Assembly: GCA_025506515.1 (NCBI GenBank)
Contig: CM046458.1
Span: 40,447,731-40,511,730, forward strand
DNA: 64,000 nt
Source of the DNA: Flaveria trinervia
Lineage: Eukaryota > Streptophyta > Magnoliopsida > Asterales > Asteraceae
Direction of reading: 5' to 3'
Below the pieces are notes generated by a model, which saw only the letters and a program-made list of their open reading frames with translations, did not search any database and was not told the DNA's origin. The first letter of the stretch is position 1. Each line of letters opens with the position of its first letter. Position numbers and translations under genes: made by a program. Shown here piece by piece: positions 59,482-64,000 of this stretch.

Positions 59482-60210
59482 TGTTAGTATCGTTTTCGAT
59501 TCGGAGTACTAATTGATTTACGTGTGTACCAAACCAAATAGTGCGCAATCCTATTTGATTGGCGATCCAATTAGTGAGAACGCAAGTATAATCAATCCAA
59601 GAATGAAGCTAAACGTTAAGATTGATACTAGGATGATTTACTGCGATCTATGAACTTGGAACAGGTGTTCTAGGGTCTCTTGACGGCTAGGGTACGATTT
59701 AGTGCGTAGGGATTTGAATTGTTATGTTTTTCCACAAATTAAGTGGCATTTATAGGTTAGGTTTTTCCATTCATGCGACTGAACCATTTGCATGGTTCAG
59801 TCGTGCGATTGAAGCATGCGGTTGATCATCCGCACAACTGAAGATTCAATCGTGCGACTGAGTCAATCTCATGTTACAATCATGCAACTCATCCAGTCTC
59901 CTGGTTCAGTCATGCGACTGGTTCATTAGCATGAAGTATTCATGCATTTGGTCCATTAGCATGGTCCACTCGCATGAGAACTTCACACAATTAAGTTTAA
60001 GCACGTTTCTCAACCATTATTGACTAAGAACTATGACAAACCTACATAGTTAGTTCAATATGCGTTAACAGACAATAATCAATAAAATATTAAAAATTAT
60101 AAGCATCACAAACACATTACATTTCATTCATATCCATTCTGTTACATATATGTAAGACATGAAAGACATTTTACATATGAGCTCCTAAACTAGGTACACA
60201 TGTATCTACA
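59482..60210 (-). repeat. 3' LTR of Copia D (729 bp)
   Basis: Plus strand TGTTAGTATCG...ATGTATCTACA, homologous to 20580-21331. Holds the same CGTGCGACTGA word array at about 59770-59960. Confidence 0.9.
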
Positions 60211-60225
60211 AACTCCCCCTTGGAC
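60211..60225 (-). other. Polypurine tract of Copia D
   Basis: Minus strand GTCCAAGGGGGAGTT adjoining the 3' LTR. Confidence 0.85.
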
Positions 60226-60482
60226 CTAGTTTACTCTAATGTCTAACATTCTTCATTAGCTCTTCATACTTCTTGTACTTCTCCTCCCTTGTAACTCATG
60301 CATGTATTTCGAATGCAAAGCAGAGTCTTATCACGTTTTGGAACTGGAGGGCTTGTACAATGTCTTGCACGTCATAGAACAGTGGTCACTTGTATAAAGT
60401 GTAGACATCATCAGAAGACAAGTTAGTTAGCCATATTAGGTCAAATACATTGATAGTTTCCATATTTCCATCTTGTTCAAAA

Positions 60483-61267
60483 CTATGACCGCCTCACTTG
60501 TTCTCTGGTCATAGTACCACCACTTGAAGTGCGGAGTGAAGTCCTGTGGCATTTCCTTAGAGGGATTCTTGACATCGTGCACGGAGGACTCCACTTCAGC
60601 ACTATTTTTGGCTTTCCTGTAATGGCATCAACTTCAGACCGTTGATATACCTCGTTGGTTGTTAAGGTTTGAAGTTGACCCACCTGGTGTGGTACTCTTT
60701 CTGTAATGAAGCCTCAAACCAACCTGACATTTTTCTTGGGTCAGCATATAACAGCTTCAGTCTGGCCAGCTGGTTGAGCTCAAAACCAGGGAAAGTCTTC
60801 AGATCATGTGGGAATCTGAAGTACTCAATTCCCTTCTCCCTCTTGACAGCATATACATTTAGATCTTCAAAATAGGCCCACGCAATAATCTTGCTTGACA
60901 CCTTGTGATGCTTCTTCACTTTGTAGAGCTTGGTGTAGGTACTCGGCTTTGGTGCAGCGCATTGTGCTCGGATCTCCGCAAAACATGCCGTCCATTCAAC
61001 CTTTTTGATGTTGACATCGGTGTCTGAGGCTTGGGCTTGACCTGAATTCTTCTCTGATTCTTGTTCCATCTGATCCAGTTTCTCGAATGTATCACTGACA
61101 AGAGTGTCACCCAAATTAGGGACAATATTACCCTCTTTATCAGCATACTAATCTCTATCTCATCCACATCATTAAGCTCTTCGTCACTAGCCACGTCCAT
61201 AGTAGGAGCAGCTTTGACTAGTCATCTGGATTTAGCCGGAACATCTCCGCCAGTTGCTCATCAGTAA
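60483..61267 (-). pseudogene. Extra ORF downstream of pol in Copia D
   Basis: Non-gag, non-pol ORF in the same place as in A and F. The longest frame (61114-60662) holds about 150 codons rich in Lys and aromatic residues, with the motifs KVSSKIIAWAYFEDL, YFRFPHDLKTFPGFEL and MSGWFEASLQKEYHTRW. The next frame (60683-60483) continues it. Upstream, an acidic start (MDVASDEELNDVDEIE, 61200 down) is in another frame. No recognised domain. It is not obviously alignable with the extra ORF of A, although both end in a mixed charged and aromatic C-terminal domain. Confidence 0.65.
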
Positions 61268-62264
61268 GATAGTGAATTATTTCTCCTTCTTCAGGAGTGT
61301 AACTCACAAACCTCCTGACAATCCCTTGCAAATCAAGTATCATAGTGAATTGAGACTTGATTTGCTGTAAGGAAGCAACATTGTACTGGTCTTGCTGAGA
61401 TGGTTGATCTGCTTGATTTAAACATTTAAGACATTAATCATTTGTCAATAATCAAGGCAGTTAAATAGCAAATATATATATATAAACATTAAGTACATAA
61501 GTTTAATACATGATTCAATTACACATGATTTAATTTACATAAATGTCTAAATATTACTTTTATCTTGAATCTTGTTCTCTGCTTCAGGCGGGGCTGAGGT
61601 CAAGGCACCCTAGTCCTGAGTCTTCTTGGTGCGCCTCTCTCTAGCATGTGAGGCCTCTGAAGAACCTGCATCCCCTCCTTCTTCATTGGAACTTTGTTGA
61701 TTATGTTAACTAGGGATAAGATGATAACCCACAGCTTGTTGAACAACTTAGTTTGTGCTTGACATCACCAACGAGGTCTACTTATCTATTGTGTTGAATC
61801 TACCGACACATCATCAAATGGTTTAGCAACCTCTAGGTCTACTTTTTCCATGTTACCTTAGTAGTAGCTAGTTTTACTATCATTTTTCCTTTTATTTTTT
61901 CTTAGACTTCTCAGATTTATACTTTGAATTTTCAATTTAAACAATTTCTTCTTTTAAAGTCCCAAACTATTTGTTCATGAGTACTATCGTTTTCCACAGT
62001 TATTGAATCAGTATCACACATATGATCTCATTTCTCTTAGCTTGCTTGTCCTCCTCCCTTGTTTTTTATGTACTGAAACTAAATACTAACTTAACCTATT
62101 CTCCCCCTAAAATTCTAAAACCATAAGAGATTTGCGTTTTAGGATTTTAATAGGCGAAGAAATAAAATTAAAATAAAACAAAATAAATTAAAAATTAAAA
62201 GTAAAATGAAATCTACTTGTCGGACTGAGTAATGTCATCGTCGGAAATCACATCACTTTTCCTT
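61268..62264 (-). other. Spacer between pol and extra ORF of Copia D
   Basis: Contains degraded pieces that may be the N-terminal part of the extra ORF (61600-61760, Ser/Glu-rich) and AT-rich DNA. 62101-62210 matches the corresponding place in C (13738-13860). Confidence 0.5.
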
Positions 62265-64000
62265 TTAACGCCGTTGACCTCTAACAGATATAGAAAACGT
62301 GGTTTTAGCAAAGGCTTTTGTGTAGAGGTCAGCACATTGAAAATCCGTATTAATTTTAACAACATCGATTAAATTTTGTTCAAAACAATCACGTATAAAG
62401 TGAGGTTTAATGCCGATGTGTTTAGTCTTAGGATGTTGGACCGGATTTTTAGTTATGGTTATAGCAGTAGAATTATCAACAAATATAGGAGTATTAGATA
62501 ATTTCAAAACGTAGTCCCGCATTTGCTGTTGAATCCAGATGATTTGAGAACAGCAGCTTGCCGCAGCAACATATTCAGCTTCACAAGTTGACAGTGCAAC
62601 TGATGTCTGCTTCTTACACTGCCACGTGACTAATCTTCTCCCAAAGAACTGACATCCCGCTAATGTTGACTTGTAGTTCATTTTGCAACCGCCGTAATCT
62701 GAGTCACTATACGCTGTAAGCTCGAAATCATCATCATGAGGATACCACAACCCGAGTGTTGGGGTACCGTTCAGATAATGAAATATCCTTTTGACTCCAA
62801 TTAGATGGTTGACTTTTGGTTTCGCCTGATATCTTGAGCAGAGACACGTTGTGTACATGATGTCAGGTCGTGAGGCAGTGAGATACATGAGAGATCCAAT
62901 CATGCCTCGGTATATGGTAGCATCCACCAGATCACCATTCTCGTCGGGCGCTATATCATGGTTTGTAGCAAATGGAGTCCCAGCTGCGGAAGCATTCTCC
63001 ATATCAAATCGACTGAGAATATCGCCTACATACTTTGTCTGACGTAGAAATATCCCCTGTGTGTAAAGAATTTCATCTCTCCCATGGCACTCATTTCAAA
63101 TTCAGCCTTCATTACTGCTTCAAATTCTTTACATAAGTCTACGTTCTTGGAACCGAAGATTATGTCACCAACATAGATCTGTACAAGTAGCAAGTCACCA
63201 TATTTCTCTTTGATAAACAATGTACAATCAATCACTCATCTTCAAAACCCATGTTTCACAAGATGAGTCGAGAGTTTCTCATACCAGGCTCTGGGGGCTT
63301 GATGAAGCCCGTATAGAGCCTTGTCCAGTTTGTAAACTTTGTCCCGATGATACGGATCCTCAAATCCCTCGGGTTGACTGACGTACACTATTTCTTGGAT
63401 TTCACCATGAAGAAATGCACTTTTCACATCAAGCTGATAGACTTTAATCTTCATATTCGATGCATAGGCTAGGAAGATACGGACTGCTTCCATTCTAGCC
63501 ACGGGTGCAAACACTTCGCTGCAATCGATTCCCTTGACTTATCGAAATCCTTGAACTACAAGTCGAGCCTTGTTTCTGATAATGACCCCTTGGTCATCCT
63601 TCCTACATTTTAAAACCCATTTAGTGCCATGACCTTAGCACCTTGAGGTCTGTCCACCAGAGTCCACACACCTAACTTCTTGAATTGAAGAAGTTCTTCT
63701 TGCATGGCACTCACCCAAGCCTTATCGTTCAAGGAATCACTTACATATTTTGGCTCAAATTGAGACATTAAACATCTATAAGCACTGTCATGAAGGTATC
63801 CTTTTTCCATGACTGAGGCATAATCAACCGAATATAGCTGATTTTTTGTCTGTACTCCTGATTGTACATCCCTTACGACATTGTCCAGAGGATGATAAAC
63901 ATTTAGACGAGATCCAGGAGTGGTGGGTACAACTACCTCATTATCCAGATTGTGAACCATAGGTTCAATATCTGAGGCAATGGGAATATGGGGTTTCGAA
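62265..64000 (-). pseudogene. pol: RT and RNase H of Copia D
   Basis: RT enters from the right edge with LDNVVRDVQSG (about 63890). FAPVARMEAVR is at 63514 and continues to 63242. The active site in ORF 63235-63026 reads QIYVGDIIFG, so the first catalytic Asp of YVDD is Gly. From 63002 to 62265 a single open frame of 245 codons covers the RT end and RNase H, with GSLMYLTASRPDI, YSDSDYGGCKM, CEAEYVAAASCC and HPKTKHIGIKPHF. This frame is the longest unbroken pol part of the C/D family here. Confidence 0.87.

Larger units (their letters stand above)
59482..64000 (-). mobile_element. Copia element D, 3' part (pol, extra ORF, 3' LTR)
   Basis: Minus-strand Copia of the C family running off the right edge. 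It has the 3' LTR, polypurine tract, extra ORF, spacer, RNase H and RT. It inserted in RT of J; aaagt (59477-59481) is the expected left target copy. Confidence 0.85.

Overview
The window is wholly repetitive plant nuclear DNA. I found no RNA gene, no operon and no intact host gene. Nearly all of it is LTR retrotransposons. Four large Copia families look like the SIRE/Maximus clade: long gag with two zinc knuckles, a TGGTATCAGAGC-type primer site and an extra ORF after pol. One Gypsy family is a chromovirus of Tekay/Del type, with integrase, a chromodomain-like tail and LTRs of about 2.1 kb. There is also one older Copia with LTRs of about 260 bp. The element types point to a flowering plant. 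Long extra ORFs behind a SIRE-like pol recall what I remember from Asteraceae genomes, but that host guess is only moderately supported.

From 1 to 46966 the DNA is one deep nest. The outermost element is old Copia H (+, 36721-46966), which also carries two Gypsy solo LTRs (38506-40444 and 42661-44772). Gypsy E (+, 3' part at 21332-21500 and 33951-36720) sits 23 bp inside the 5' LTR of H. Two Copias then broke E's integrase. Copia A (-, 21501-33950) is complete, with 787-bp LTRs and a 5-bp GGTAT target duplication. Copia C (-, 13738-21331) lies 169 bp to its left. Copia B (-, 6173-13737) interrupts C, Copia F (+, 2824-6172) interrupts B, and Copia G (-, 1-2823) interrupts F. Only the right-hand part of each of G, F, B and C is in the window.

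From 46967 to 49443 lie AT-rich microsatellites, a degraded Gypsy LTR piece and a block I cannot classify. From 49444 to 57528 is a minus-strand Gypsy (I), nearly whole but with a truncated 3' LTR and a broken reverse-transcriptase site. A fragment coding for an RRM RNA-binding fold (57541-57827) leads into a plus-strand Gypsy remnant (J, to 59481). J is cut in its RT by minus-strand Copia D (59482 to the right edge), which belongs to the same LTR family as C.

Every large ORF is broken by stops or frameshifts, and several catalytic residues are lost (integrase Glu in B, RT Asp in D and I), so I call the coding regions pseudogenes. A is the youngest insertion that can be dated here: its LTRs differ at roughly 20 positions by eye. 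The most interesting material is not the enzymes. It is the extra ORFs behind pol, the family-specific palindromic words that fill LTRs and 3' regions (including a 76-bp hairpin minisatellite), a conserved promoter module in A, F and G, and a short repeat word shared by a Copia and a Gypsy family.
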